Of a DNA stretch of 64,000 bases, positions 32,880 to 44,379 are shown piece by piece. The notes below the pieces were generated by a model that saw nothing but the letters and a program-made list of their open reading frames with translations, was not told the DNA's origin and did no database searches. This DNA comes from Plasmopara viticola (taxonomy: Eukaryota; Oomycota; Peronosporomycetes; Peronosporales; Peronosporaceae): contig MBPM02000054.1 of assembly GCA_001695595.3 (NCBI GenBank), positions 186,001 through 250,000 of the forward strand. Direction: 5' to 3'. The position numbers and the translations under genes were made by a program. Numbering within the stretch: the stretch's first letter is position 1; every line of letters begins with the position of its first letter.

Positions 32880-34150
32880 GCTTCTGTCCGACCTTTTAAA
32901 GCGGATATTGAAATCGATTAGGGTTCCAGCACCAGGGCGCCACTTGTTATGGCTTTGCCGGACAAGACAAAGTCATTTAGCATTCTTTCCGACTAAGCCA
33001 TCGGCCGCACGGTACTGCAACTTGTTAAGGACGGTCATGAGTGAGATGACCGGACGAAGCTAATCCGTTCATAAAAAACGCACTAATAAAGTTCCGACGA
33101 AATCTTTAGGACTCTCAGCTCTTTCTGGTCGATTTGAACAATTTATCGCTGAGAATGATCTTCCCTAGGAGTTAGTAAATCGACTTGGAGTGACGTGGAA
33201 CCTAACTTCCAGCCAAGAAGACTTTTAACTGTGGCATTTCTCCTCACTGGTCGCACTAATCACGCATTTACCTTTTTGTCGATTGAAAGGGGTTTTACAC
33301 GTCCCACTTGTCTCAGATAATCGAAAGATAATGTTATTTTTCGCAAATTTATGCTCAGTGTCGAATACAAATAGAAAAATTAGATATGCTTGCCGACGCG
33401 CTTTCGCGCACACCGGATAATAACATGGTCTACATCAGATGGCTCTATTGACGAGCGGATCTGTCAGGCATGCAAATCGAAAGCCAATTCGAAGCCCTTG
33501 GTGTGATTATTTATCACACTAAAATTGATTAATTATTCCCTCATTTGCGATCACAACTGTATCGCATTATACTGTTGGTCGGATCCAGCAAATTCAGCCC
33601 AACTTGTGTCTCAAAGGACAAACACTTGAAGTACATTATACTTTTTGAGACAGATAATGAATCAATTATTGGTTGATGAGGCAGACAGAATCATTTTTTC
33701 GATTGAAAGAGCCCACATGGTTAAGAAGTTAACCAAGTAGGTGCGTCCTGCTAGAGGGTCAAGCCGCAGCTCACAACGGCAGCTTCATTACAGAGCCTGA
33801 TACTACCGGCGGTTTGTTGGGATTACATAAGCCTAGACACCATTTTGGTCAGCCAGATGTCAGCGGCAGCACGGGTGTAGTGGTGTGCACACACAGGCTG
33901 GGCGAGATTGTATACTCGGCATCTGCCTCGATCAGTAAAGTAGTAAAACAAACAGCAAGGCTGTTTTTCTGTTATTCAATGGCCTTCCAGGCGCGATAAT
34001 TTCAAATTTGGACTCAAAACCCGCCGTTGCGTTTTGGCAAGCGCTGTTTGACGTGTTTGCTGATGTCAGGAGTAGATTATTTCCAGACAAATGGTTTGAC
34101 GGAGAAAATTTACTGGGCGCTCGATGACACAGTACGCAATTAGACGTCAC
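32880..34150 (+). pseudogene. Ty3/gypsy retrotransposon relic B (RNase H to integrase)
   Basis: Plus-strand fragments include LPDKTKSFSILSD (32955) with AIGRTVLQ and KDGHE, the start of the RNase H region. LDMLADALSRTPDNN (~33379-33425) is the conserved RNase H tail. Integrase pieces read SLDTIFVSQMSAAARV (~33828-33875) with HRLGEIVYSA, then FWQALFDVFADVRS and QTNGLTEKIYWALDDTV (~34040-34140). Stops and frame changes are frequent. Sequence between RNase H and integrase matches relic C, so the two belong to one family. Confidence 0.75.
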
Positions 34151-35031
34151 ATTCGTGAGCCTTTATGTCATATATGGCTAATTCGCATTTGAGGATGCGA
34201 TTCACAAAATAACGGGCTATTTACCCTTATATACAGGCTAAGATACCTAGAGTTGCGCTAACTTTTTGAAGCATGCATACTTTAAAATAGATGGGAAAAT
34301 CAAATTCAACAACTTGTATCCCATAGATCTCTTATGTGAGACCTTTTATTTGCGAAACCCATTGTTTAACTTTGCAGAACATAACAAACAGGGCAAGAGA
34401 TGCAATTGCATCAGCCAATAAAAATATCGGATTGATAGGGAAGAGAAAATCTAGGTCTCTTTATTGGCGGACACTAAAATATTACCACGAGAAAGAGTAA
34501 GCTCGGTCAGTCCAAACAAAATCGCTTAATTTGACCGCTAAGGGTTCTGGAAGGGCATGGTATGGTCGATAGAGGCGTACTATCGACCTTCCTACGGCGA
34601 TGTCGATGCACCCAACATTTTATGAGAGGCGATAAATGAGGTATCACAATTTTCAGGATACCAGGCCTACTATGTGTCCTGAAATGCATCCCAGCATTTG
34701 CTCTAATTTGCTCGTAAGACGAGCGCCAATGCTTAGATACTATTATCAGATTTGGCATTAGGCTGATGGGCCGGCTAGTGCGGCTGCCGTGACTACATGC
34801 TTGAAGGAAGGGAGCGTGAGTTTGGGTTTGGAATCTCCTCCCTAACGAGAGCGAGTACGAAACATATATCGCTATCTGCATAATTCCAAGAGCTAGTATT
34901 AGTCTGATTACAAGACAGCAAAAATATCTATATTCTTACATGTGAGACAATAAACACCTTTATGGCGTATCTGTTACCTAACATAGCAAGTTCTACTAGT
35001 ACGCATCTAGCTTTCAACATTAAATCATGGA
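34151..35031. other. Gene-poor stretch between gypsy relic B and a MULE relic
   Basis: About 880 bp. A 124-codon minus-strand frame (34507-34881) shows no recognisable motif. Nothing else seen. Confidence 0.5.
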
Positions 35032-35870
35032 TTGTTATTGGGAAACGCTAACTTCCACCCAGTTTGCGATTATATAAAGCCTTCAACCCCAATACACAAC
35101 GGTGATTGGCTACAGTTGCCCAAAAATAAATCTAAGGACTGTAACCTCCAACGCAAATGTGAAAGATTGCGCATCGCGTCGTCATCTCTTACTCAACGCC
35201 CAGCAAAATGCACATTTTTAATGTCAAGACACTTCAGCCTTTACGATCTTCACAATGAACTGCCTCCAAATTATTTCAGAGCGTACCTACGGCAGTCTGA
35301 AAGAGGCACGCGATACGCTCGACAACCTATTGCGTTTGAAGGATTTGTTTTGAGGGTCAGAAATACCAAAAAAGTTGGTCACAGAGCCGATGGTGAAGTG
35401 AAGGCTGTTTGCCTGGAGTGCTCCTGTTCAGGGAAAGCAGCCACACAACACCTTTTGAGCAGCGCAAACATATTCGCGCGAACCAGCGTACCGACTGTCA
35501 ACTACCCTCGGCTGTCCGTCGGATGAAAGTAGCAGAAGAACAGTACAACTGGGCCGTGGAGCTTGATAATGCCGAGCACAACTACGAACATTTTTCAGAC
35601 CCAGCTGTACATCCAAGAGGCCGCGTTCTCAGGCCTAATCACCGCGAGGAAATCCTTAGTCTCTGTAGGTCTCTTCTGGCACCTACGCGTGTTACGGCCT
35701 CGGTGCTGGCTGCACTGCCCGCCGAACGAGACTCGACGTATGCGGACACCACTCTATGCCGTGGACTAGCCATAGAGCCTAGCACGTGCATAACTTGGCA
35801 ACGCGATAACGTAATACAATACAATACAATTACACCTCAAACAAGTCAAATCTTTACAATCAAACTTTGA
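35032..35870 (+). pseudogene. Second MULE/FAR1-like transposase N-terminal relic
   Basis: Two overlapping plus-strand frames (35032-35526 and 35409-35870) together look like a FAR1-type DNA-binding region. They carry KAVCLECSCSGKAA, then an RTDCQLPSAV segment where CPFRAV is usual. YNWAVELDNAEHNYEHF (the W..HNHE motif, second His replaced by Tyr) follows, then VHPRGRVLRPNHREEIL and LLAPTRVTASVLAAL. The catalytic domain is not seen. The frame change near 35450 and the lost zinc ligands mark it as dead. Confidence 0.55.
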
Positions 35871-36155
35871 GTCTACCAGAAATTACCGGTTTGATTTGTG
35901 CAGCAAGCTTTCGCATTAAACTAGACGAGCGTAAGAGCTAATTTCAAAACAGATTTACCAGGTCCTTCGGCTGCCTTACCGACTTCATATTGTGCATCGT
36001 CGGTCTGAATTCAGCAGTACTGTGTCAGACAAGAAGCTTGACATTGTCCGAATACTACGCAACAGCCCGGTGTTAAGCAACAAACAAATGTCATGGTTGA
36101 CTACGAGCCTTTACGAAGTACGAGCTAAAAAGACCGCCTTGCATACACCGCGCTT

Positions 36156-36600
36156 ACCCAAACAACACATTTGCAAGGCTGTGCATCGCACACCTCGTCC
36201 TCGGAAGAGGCCGGTGACTCTCTGCGTACCTTAAGTGCGCTTTCCGATCGCATGCTTGTACCTGATAAGCCAAAGCTCATAAATAATGATCTTGATAAGG
36301 CGCAAAAACAAAAATGCAGTCATAGTGAAGTGAACCCCGCTTGATCTTTTCTGCGGCGAAGCGCAAGTTCGTGCCCGACGAAGCGACTGTAATTGCCCAA
36401 GAGGCTACGTGGGGTACCATAGGTGCTTACGGCATTCGGGCTCCGGCCCGACGAATGCTCCGGCGTGATATACGCGCAACTTGTAGACAAAATTGTAGTT
36501 CAGCAGACATCTTTCTATGCACACTTTTATGCCCGTTTAACAGACAATCGGAGCTGGTACTGCGAGCGGTATCAGTGCTATCGAAACGTTAGATACTTTG
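36156..36600 (+). repeat. Dispersed repeat, copy 1
   Basis: It shares ordered blocks with 55196-55540 on the same strand: TTGCAAGGCTGTGCATCGCACAC against TTGCAAGACTGTGCGTCGCACAC in parts, GATAAGCCAAAGCTCATAAAT (36264) exact, then AAATGCAGTCA. It may be the 3' section of the gypsy family, since it follows relic B as copy 2 follows relic C. Confidence 0.6.
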
Positions 36601-39470
36601 AATGCGCTATGTACAAATTCGTACTCTCTACTTGTACTTTGCGACAGCTCACTCGGTAGAGCTTCTCGCCTGAAGGCTCGTCGTTATATGTCGTCATGCG
36701 ACCTATGATCCAGAGCAAAATGCTATCTGGAACAGTGGTCACTAGATTCGTAGACGTAACATCTCCAATTTTAGTAGTCGAAAGCGTGATTGAGTCGAAG
36801 ATGCCACGAACAAATTCGTCATGACTTCAGAGCAATCTTGCCGAAGCGGGATCTCGGACTCCCGTGAGCTCTTAAAATGAGGAATTACCCTCCACTTCGT
36901 AAAATATTGGATTTGATTGTGGCGGCGGCGTTGTACGAGAATGCTGTGGCTTGCTACAAAAGCTCTTACATTATTAGAAAAGTTTGTTCTATGTCTACGT
37001 TGTCTCTTTTGCATACTCGTTGAATTGCCACAATGTCTAGCAGAAGCTAATTTTCTGTAAGCCTTGGGACAGAGGTGAACTGAACGCTTGTCAATGTAAT
37101 CACAGCCGCAAAAAAATAAATTGAAATCATTGACTTCGAGCCTTTGCTCATTGCCACAGGCTACCAGTTGAGCTTTGCACCGATTAACTCTTCCAGTACC
37201 TTCTCAAACATTCACTTGGTACATAAGCGCATTCCAACTAGATTAAAGCTTGACGAGCCTCCACGCATTGCTGGCTTCCAGAGCAGCGAGCTCTCTCTGC
37301 TTAGCTACGCCCATATATAGCTTTCCGGCTCCAAATCATCTGCGTGCAAACTGACCACATTGGCTTTTGAAAATAATCGAAGCTTTTTCTGGAAAGCTTC
37401 ACACGTCTCTATCAGCTTTGGCACGGCGGCGTGACTTGCGACGCGTCCGACGAGATCTGGAGGTGTCGTACAGCCATTTAGATGATGACTTCATCCCACG
37501 CGCTCAAGCAGCTCGCGTATTTGCATTAATGGCCTCCTTCTGTTCTGCGCATGACGCGTACCAACTCCAAAGCCAAGTGCCTTAGGCGATTAATTATTGA
37601 CAAAGACACCTTAGACGCGCGTCAAATAAGTCATGGAATTCAGTTAAATTCAACTCTATGATGTCACAAAAGTCTGATGCTTGACTAATCGACACCTCGA
37701 GTGCCAATTTTTAATCTTTATTGACACGTGACGAGCTTAGTTTCAGCTCGTGCGTGGTGTAGTCAGCCAGATCATTCCAATAGCTCAACGGTTATCCTAA
37801 AACAAACATCACCATAAAGCAATATTAAGATCGTGCTGTGTATTACCGCACTCATGATTAGCTCCTATGTCTTTGTACTGGTGCAGCAACCGACTTAAAT
37901 CTAATTTCAACCATCAGCTCGACTCTAAAAGACCACGTTGTCGCGCTTTGGCGACGCCAGCTATCCGCTGCGCTTGGTGACAGAGAATATCTTTGCGATC
38001 AGCCGTCCCAATGGGGTCAGGATCTTCGGGGCGTAGGACACGTCACTCAGCTCTACCTCACTCATGGTTTTAATCACCATTGCTCGCTAACAAATCGATT
38101 CCTTCTGGCCACGTCCATCGTCCATCCATCCAGCACCATGCAACCTTTGTCGTGTTCTGAAGAGCGATCCACCAGTCTTCTTCAGGTGTCGTACCCGCTT
38201 GCATTCGTGAGACCACCGCGTTTTCGAATGCGGTTCGAACACGAACAACATTCTCACCAATATTTATTATAGCTCAATCCTTCAATAGACATCATTTGCG
38301 ACCACGCAATCAACCATCGTGTTTGTCAAAGCGGTAAAGCACTTAATGCCATCATGAAAGTAGTTTCACGATCAAAACAAGTCGTCTTTGCCTGATGAAG
38401 CTTCGCATTAAGAACGTTCTTAATATCAAAAGGTGCATCGGGTCTACCACGTGCCAAAGTATCGGCAGCGTGGCCCACCAGCGCGTGATGTGCTGCTAAT
38501 ATCAGAAATACCTTTTACCAGGTAGAGGCTGGCAAAATTTGTTGCCTTCCACCCAAGCATATCCGGTCCCGCGCTCCGCTTTCTCGGCCAAATCGATAAA
38601 GGGCAGCGTTTGCTGCTCAAGACCGCTTTCAAGTTCTTTGTAAACTACATTATCGTCGATATTCTTCAAATCCTAAGCCAGGTACTCTCTTGAAGAAAGC
38701 AGCAGCGGCGGTCGATGCGATAAATATTTAGCAGCCGATTGCTGGACCGAATACTGCAGCGGTGGTGAGGGGCCATAATTGGTGCCCTTTATGTTTAAAG
38801 TCTATCAGGAAGCCTACCCTGTACACCAGGCGTTTACGCATCCATGCCAAAAAAAAAAGCGCCGAGCTCTGGCCTTTCAGTTCGCTATGACCTGAGAAGA
38901 ATGATCCCCTTGATGCAACGCTTGACGGTACACGGTCCGGCTATGTGTTTGTGCAGCGATTGACACGCATGGTTGGTGCGACCAGCGAGCGCGCTAAGCT
39001 GTCGATCCTGGCCTGCCTTTGTCTTTGCTTGACGTGACAGTGTAACCTACGAGAAATTGTCTCTATTGTTGACGCGACACATCGCCTGCACGTAAACGCC
39101 AGCCTATCCATTAATGTCCAATAATGTCATCGTCTAGTGGAACTTGTGGGTACGAGCTAAAAAAAACATGGCAGCAAAAAACCAGTAACTTTTCGTACAA
39201 ATAACCCTCTTGCGGATCTTCAAGTCAAAGTAGAAAGCTATTTCTCGTCTCTGTAAAAATAGGCGCAACAATTCGATTACCAAGCCCCATCCATATGTTT
39301 TATGAGTCTAACCCACTGTGGAATAAAATAAAAATCACGTAGCCAAATTACCTTTCCACGACGCGGACATTCAGTTTAAGCGGTTGGGGCTGGATTTTGC
39401 ACGTTTTTCCCTTCAAACGCCATTTCGACCGATACAAGGCAGTGCTATACCCTCGACCTTGGTCGCGTAC
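36601..39470. other. Gene-poor stretch upstream of the flippase gene
   Basis: Nearly 2.9 kb with only short frames (up to 90 codons) and no recognised motif. The last ~100 bp before 39470 are the flippase upstream region. Confidence 0.5.
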
Positions 39471-39473
39471 CTA

Positions 39474-39496
39474 CTCCATTTCTGTGCAATTTCTTC
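39474..39496 (+). promoter_or_regulatory. Inr plus FPR core promoter of the flippase gene
   Basis: CTCCATTTCTG fits the oomycete initiator YCAYTYY, and GCAATTTCTTC a few bases later fits the flanking FPR element (CAWTTT). Transcription from here gives a leader of ~35 nt to ATG 39514 and excludes the earlier in-frame ATG at 39397. Confidence 0.5.
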
Positions 39497-39513
39497 TCCT
39501 ATTTACTCGTCGA

Positions 39514-42500
39514 ATGGACGTGGGCGCTTCCCAGCACCAGGACGTGTATCATCAGCTGCAGACGTCGCGCTCGCAGACCCCGTCGAGCTCCAACACGTCG
39601 GCGCCTTCAGAAACGGGTGTACGCAACATGGCGCCACGAGACTTTGATCCTAGCGAAGCCAGCAAACACGAAGAATCGAATGACTATCGTGTCGTTGAGC
39701 TCCCAGCGACGCAGCGCCAGCAGAACGGACCTCTCGAATTTTGCTCGAATGTCGTGATTACGTCCAAGTACACGGCATGGAGCTTTTTGCCTCTTTTTAT
39801 GCTCGAAAGCTTTCGTAAATTGGCCAATGCCTACTTTCTTCTCGTCTCCATTCTACAATGTATTCCTACGATCAGTAATACGAGCGGTGTACCCTCCACT
39901 CTTCCTGTCCTTCTGTTTATTCTGGCCGTGGATGGGATACTTGCTGTCATTGAAGACCGCAGGCGACATCTCGCGGACAAAGAAGCTAATACGGCCCAGT
40001 GTCACGTACTTAAGGAAACGTACACTGGCTTAAAGGATGCGCTTGATCGAGCTGGAGGCGTAGAGGATCCAGACATTGCGCTCATGCACTGGGCTGCGCT
40101 CACGGTTGGGTCGGTTGTTAAGCTTCACAACCGCGAGATGGCACCGGCTGACTTGTTGATTTTAGCTGTCGCTGAGCCCAATCCGAGTGAACCCGCTGGC
40201 ATTTGCTACGTGGAGACCAAGAGTTTAGATGGCGAAACGAACCTCAAACTGCGTCATGCGTGCGATGCCACGCTGCACGTCCAAACTGCAGCGCAAGTTG
40301 CTGCTCTCAGTGGTCAGTTGCGATGCGAAAACCCAAACAAAGCCATTGGTCGCTTTGACGGTACCTTGTCCGTCACGAGTGGCGCAAAGACAGCCGAGTC
40401 GCATCCTCAACCAATCGCTATGAAGAATGTGCTCTTACGTGGCTGTCAATTGCGTAATACCGACTGGATCTACGGCCTTGTGGTGAACACTGGACCAGAT
40501 ACAAAAATCATGCAAAGCGCCACAGCGACGCGTCCAAAGTGGAGCTCAATTAATGAAACAGTGAACCGAATGATCATCTGGCTCTTCCTCCTACTTTGCT
40601 TTTTCTGTACGATTGCTACGACCGTGCAAGTGATTTGGCTTACTCAGCATGTTGACGGGAGTTGGTATCTGAGCTGGTCACCTGCGATTGCGGCTCAGTG
40701 GTTTATTGGATTTGGATACTATTTTCTTCTGATGTACCAAATGATCCCCGTCTCGCTGTATGTGACAATTTCAATGGTGATGTTTTTGCAGTCGATCTTC
40801 ATGGTGTGGGATTTGGATATTTACTATGAAGAACTTGACGTGCGCATGGTGGTGCGCTCAATGGGACTGAACGAGGAACTGGGTCAGATTTCATACGTGT
40901 TTAGTGACAAGACGGGTACGCTGACGTGTAACATAATGGAGTTTCGAAAGTGTTCTATCAATGGTGTCTCGTACGGCACTGGGATGACGGAGATAGGCCG
41001 CGCCGCCCTTCGTCGAAAGGGAGTGGCGGTGCCTGCAGAGTCCGAGCCAGACACTGCAGCACTCAAGCTTAGCATCCCGTACGTTAACTTTGAAGACGCT
41101 CGGTTGCTTAACGCGTTGGAGAGACCGCTGACAGATGACAAGCCAAATCGGGAAGCAGAATTCTTTTTGCATCTAAGCCTGTGCCAAACGGTCATTCCAG
41201 AAGTTGTCGAAGGCAGTTCTGAAGTTCGGTTTTCGGCTTCATCACCGGATGAGCAGGCCTTGGTGTCTGCCGCCAAGTTTTTTGGGTTTAGCTTTGAATC
41301 TCGAGGCTTAGGCATTGCCCGTGTGCGTGTGACGCGCCCAGAGTTGATTCGGCGTTATGCGAATGGTGTTACAAGCTCAAACGCGCTGCTTGAATTCAAA
41401 ATCTTGGACGTATTAGAGTTCACTAGTGATCGAAAGCGGATGTCGGTAGTTGTGCAGTATCCCAATGGCGAATATTGGCTTCTTATGAAAGGGGCCGACA
41501 ATGTGATCTGTCCAATGTTGGCTAAGGATCAGAGTGATCCGGAAGTGTTGAAGGAAACGATGCGTCACCTGGAGGTTTTTGGCGATGATGGTCTGCGTAC
41601 ACTGACAATCGCTCAGCGTCGTGTGGATGAGAAGGAATACTTGAACTGGAGCGAGCGATTTAAAAAGGCCAACTCGTCTTTAGAAGAAATTGATAAGCGT
41701 AAGCACGGCAAAGCGAACGAAATCGATAGGCTGATGACGGAGATTGAGTGTGACTTGGAGCTATTGGGTGCTACGGCTATTGAAGACAAGTTACAAAACA
41801 ATGTGCCATCTTGCATCGCTAATCTCATGCGGGCCGGCATGCGTGTCTGGATGCTTACAGGTGACAAGCAAGAGACCGCTATTAACATTTCGTATGCATG
41901 CCAGCTCATGGATAATGACATGCAACAGTTTGTTTTCAATTGCAATACGTACCCAACAACTGATGCCATTTACTCGCAACTTTGTACTGCATATGCGCAG
42001 GTCCAAAAAGAAAGTGGTCGTCATGGTTTGGTTATTGATGGAGAATGCTTGGAATTGACGTTGGACGATGAGCGATGCCAGCAAGAGTTTCTGGCGCTAG
42101 CGATGGCATGTGACGCGGTAGTATGCTGTCGTGTGTCTCCGAGTCAGAAAGCGGAGGTCGTGACGCTAGTGAGGACCGCTAACAAAACGGTGCGAACACT
42201 GGCAATCGGTGACGGTGCTAACGATGTGGCTATGATCCAGCGTGCTCATGTTGGTGTGGGTATCTCTGGCCAAGAGGGTATGCAGGCTGTAAATTCGAGT
42301 GACTACGCTATTGGTCAATTTTATTTCTTAGAAAAGCTTCTGCTGCACCACGGTCGTTTGAATTACAAGCGCATGTCTACTCTTGTGGGCTACATGTTTT
42401 ACAAGAATATTGTCATGGTCTTGGCCCAATACTTTTACATGTTCTGCACGGGCTCGTCCGGACAAAAGTTTTATGGTGAATTGGGATTTCAGATGTACAA

Positions 42501-43521
42501 TATAATGTACACTTCGATGCCGATTATTGTGCTCGGTGTCTTTGATTATGACGTGCCATTTGAAGTGAGCAAGCATTTTCCAGAGCTGTATCTCGTTGGC
42601 CCGCGCATGGAACTTTTCAACAACTACACGTTTTTTAAGTGGATTTGTAGTGCGGTGTACGAATCAGCGGTTATCTTTGTCTTTATTGTCTATGCATTTA
42701 ATGAGGATCGTTCGAACGCGGGCAGTGCGCCAATGGTCCAATATGGATTACTCGCATTCACGATGGTAGTTTTGATTGCCAATATCAAGCTGTGCATGGT
42801 GCAAATGTCGTGGAACGCGTATGGTGCCGTCGTGTGGACCGCAGGTGTGATTGCGTATTTGCCGCTTACTACAATTTTTTCGAGCTATTGGGTTACCATG
42901 TTTTCGACGGAGTTTGGCAGTTTCCAGAACACATTGGAGCAAGAAACGTATTGGTTGATCATTCCGATTTGCCTAGTTGTTGCACTACTTCGTCATTTCA
43001 CCTGGACAGCAGTTTGTCGTCGATTTTACCCCGATCCGTGGCAGATTGTGCAGGAGCAATTTGTATTGTATAAAGACAAGCAGAAGCGCGGCCTATCTCG
43101 CAATGACATGGAAGCTGGTGTACCAATGATAAATGGCATGTTGCAGAACAATGAAACTGCGTACATTAGTTCATTGTCTCCTGGTCGCGGACACAACGGG
43201 GTTCGTGTTAGTATTGTGTCTGCTTGTTTGTTTGAAGTTTTTAACCCTTTGTTGCTCTTGCTTCCTGCTCAGACTCAGAACACTAACAAGACGCGAGGAT
43301 CGGGAAGCGGGTTTGCGTTTAGTTACGACCCGCAAACGTCTTTGGCAGAGTCGTACATGTCAACTCACGACGTGCGTCAATCGGCCTCGGCTATGAACGA
43401 CGCAGAAAACCGCAGCAGGAGATCTCGCGAAGACTCACGCTCGTCTGATTACGAGTCGTCGCGCTCCGCAGCTGTTGTGGACTCGACCAAGGGCTCGTCG
43501 TCTACGGGACTTTTTGTCTAG
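39514..43521 (+). CDS. P4-type ATPase (phospholipid flippase)
   Basis: 1,335 residues from ATG 39514 (MDVGASQHQDV); the frame also has an ATG 39 codons earlier, before the likely start site. Hallmarks of a P4-ATPase follow in order. TSKYTAWSFLPLFMLESFRKLANAY is the cytosolic entry to M1 in part, and SLDGETNLK is the DGET dephosphorylation loop. PVSLYV at ~412 is the M4 motif, normally PISL. DKTGTLT has its phospho-acceptor Asp at 465, TGDKQETA lies at ~783 and GDGANDVAMIQ has Asp900. About ten transmembrane segments are present. Known role: flips aminophospholipids to the cytosolic leaflet in Golgi, endosome or plasma membrane, usually with a CDC50 partner. The tail holds a probable 66-72-bp in-frame intron. 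Confidence 0.95.
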   Translation: MDVGASQHQDVYHQLQTSRSQTPSSSNTSAPSETGVRNMAPRDFDPSEASKHEESNDYRVVELPATQRQQNGPLEFCSNVVITSKYTAWSFLPLFMLESFRKLANAYFLLVSILQCIPTISNTSGVPSTLPVLLFILAVDGILAVIEDRRRHLADKEANTAQCHVLKETYTGLKDALDRAGGVEDPDIALMHWAALTVGSVVKLHNREMAPADLLILAVAEPNPSEPAGICYVETKSLDGETNLKLRHACDATLHVQTAAQVAALSGQLRCENPNKAIGRFDGTLSVTSGAKTAESHPQPIAMKNVLLRGCQLRNTDWIYGLVVNTGPDTKIMQSATATRPKWSSINETVNRMIIWLFLLLCFFCTIATTVQVIWLTQHVDGSWYLSWSPAIAAQWFIGFGYYFLLMYQMIPVSLYVTISMVMFLQSIFMVWDLDIYYEELDVRMVVRSMGLNEELGQISYVFSDKTGTLTCNIMEFRKCSINGVSYGTGMTEIGRAALRRKGVAVPAESEPDTAALKLSIPYVNFEDARLLNALERPLTDDKPNREAEFFLHLSLCQTVIPEVVEGSSEVRFSASSPDEQALVSAAKFFGFSFESRGLGIARVRVTRPELIRRYANGVTSSNALLEFKILDVLEFTSDRKRMSVVVQYPNGEYWLLMKGADNVICPMLAKDQSDPEVLKETMRHLEVFGDDGLRTLTIAQRRVDEKEYLNWSERFKKANSSLEEIDKRKHGKANEIDRLMTEIECDLELLGATAIEDKLQNNVPSCIANLMRAGMRVWMLTGDKQETAINISYACQLMDNDMQQFVFNCNTYPTTDAIYSQLCTAYAQVQKESGRHGLVIDGECLELTLDDERCQQEFLALAMACDAVVCCRVSPSQKAEVVTLVRTANKTVRTLAIGDGANDVAMIQRAHVGVGISGQEGMQAVNSSDYAIGQFYFLEKLLLHHGRLNYKRMSTLVGYMFYKNIVMVLAQYFYMFCTGSSGQKFYGELGFQMYNIMYTSMPIIVLGVFDYDVPFEVSKHFPELYLVGPRMELFNNYTFFKWICSAVYESAVIFVFIVYAFNEDRSNAGSAPMVQYGLLAFTMVVLIANIKLCMVQMSWNAYGAVVWTAGVIAYLPLTTIFSSYWVTMFSTEFGSFQNTLEQETYWLIIPICLVVALLRHFTWTAVCRRFYPDPWQIVQEQFVLYKDKQKRGLSRNDMEAGVPMINGMLQNNETAYISSLSPGRGHNGVRVSIVSACLFEVFNPLLLLLPAQTQNTNKTRGSGSGFAFSYDPQTSLAESYMSTHDVRQSASAMNDAENRSRRSREDSRSSDYESSRSAAVVDSTKGSSSTGLFV
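43207..43272 (+). other. Probable small in-frame intron in the flippase tail
   Basis: GTTAGT fits the oomycete donor GTRNGT. The acceptor TTGCTTCCTGCTCAG ends a pyrimidine tract, with a TTTTTAAC branch-like site ~30 bp before it. The 66 bp are divisible by three, so the frame stays open whether or not it is spliced. If translated it adds a hydrophobic segment (SACLFEVFNPLLLLLPAQ) to an otherwise polar tail. GTTCGT at 43201 is an alternative donor, also in frame. Confidence 0.6.
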
Positions 43522-44379
43522 CTGCCGCAGTACGCAGGTGTCGATTTTATTGCATCTGCACTCTCCAAGCGACGCCAATGACGCTTTAGAAAAAGTCATC
43601 CTTCCTGGTGTTTGAGCTATAAAGTTTATTGTTTGTAACTTCATTGAGGTTTGAAGTGTTGGATTTAGACGACGTGTACATACATATGCAGCAAAACTTG
43701 AGCTATTACCATACGATTTTGATTGTTCTACACGACAATAGACATTATGTCGACTTCTACCATCGTAACAAACCACAGATTTAGTACGAAGATGATTGCC
43801 GCAAAGACAGTAGTGCTATGATCAAATGTTGACATGGCGACGCTTGAGATGGACGGCGGCACTGTCTGGAGCAAGTTAATGACGGAATTACTATCCTCAG
43901 ACTCTTTTTGACCGTGGTGCGTAATGGTTCGTGGCCCCAATCTACTAAAGAGGCTGGTCGTGAAAACATGCAGCCATCGGCGCATTTAATTGGCACGTGG
44001 AGACACGCAGCGAAGAAGGATTTGTTTGCAGCACTCACAAGAGAGCTCGGTACAAATCTTGAATTATTGGAAATGCAGTCCACACTGCTCAGTTCCGAAA
44101 AAGGAATGCAAGTCAATGCCGTACGACTAAGAGCTGTTGTCAGCGAGCGAGAGCCCATTTATCCATGTTGCCAAGCGATCCAGCGCCACGATGCAGCCAC
44201 TCGTTGAGTACTGCACGGCTTGAACAGTCTCGCCGTGTGAATTGTTATACACTTTGCCTTCGGCTTTGAGGCACGCCTGGTCATCTGGCACCTGCAACGT
44301 CTCGAGCAATGCTGATGTACGGCTTGCAAACGCCGCATTGGCCCGCTTTTTTGAGTTATATGAAGAAAGGTGCAGCCAC
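43522..44379. other. Region between flippase and elicitin-like relic
   Basis: About 860 bp with overlapping 85-125-codon frames on both strands. None is convincing. The minus strand at 44127-44381 may be a frame-shifted continuation of the elicitin-like relic. Confidence 0.4.

Noticed and set aside
36640..36710. A tRNA-like D-arm (GCTCACTCGGTAGAGC) on the plus strand
   Set aside because: The anticodon stem does not pair and there is no B box or acceptor stem at the right distance.
39397..39513. Upstream in-frame ATG extending the flippase by 39 residues
   Set aside because: The Inr and FPR elements lie downstream of this ATG, so it is probably not transcribed.
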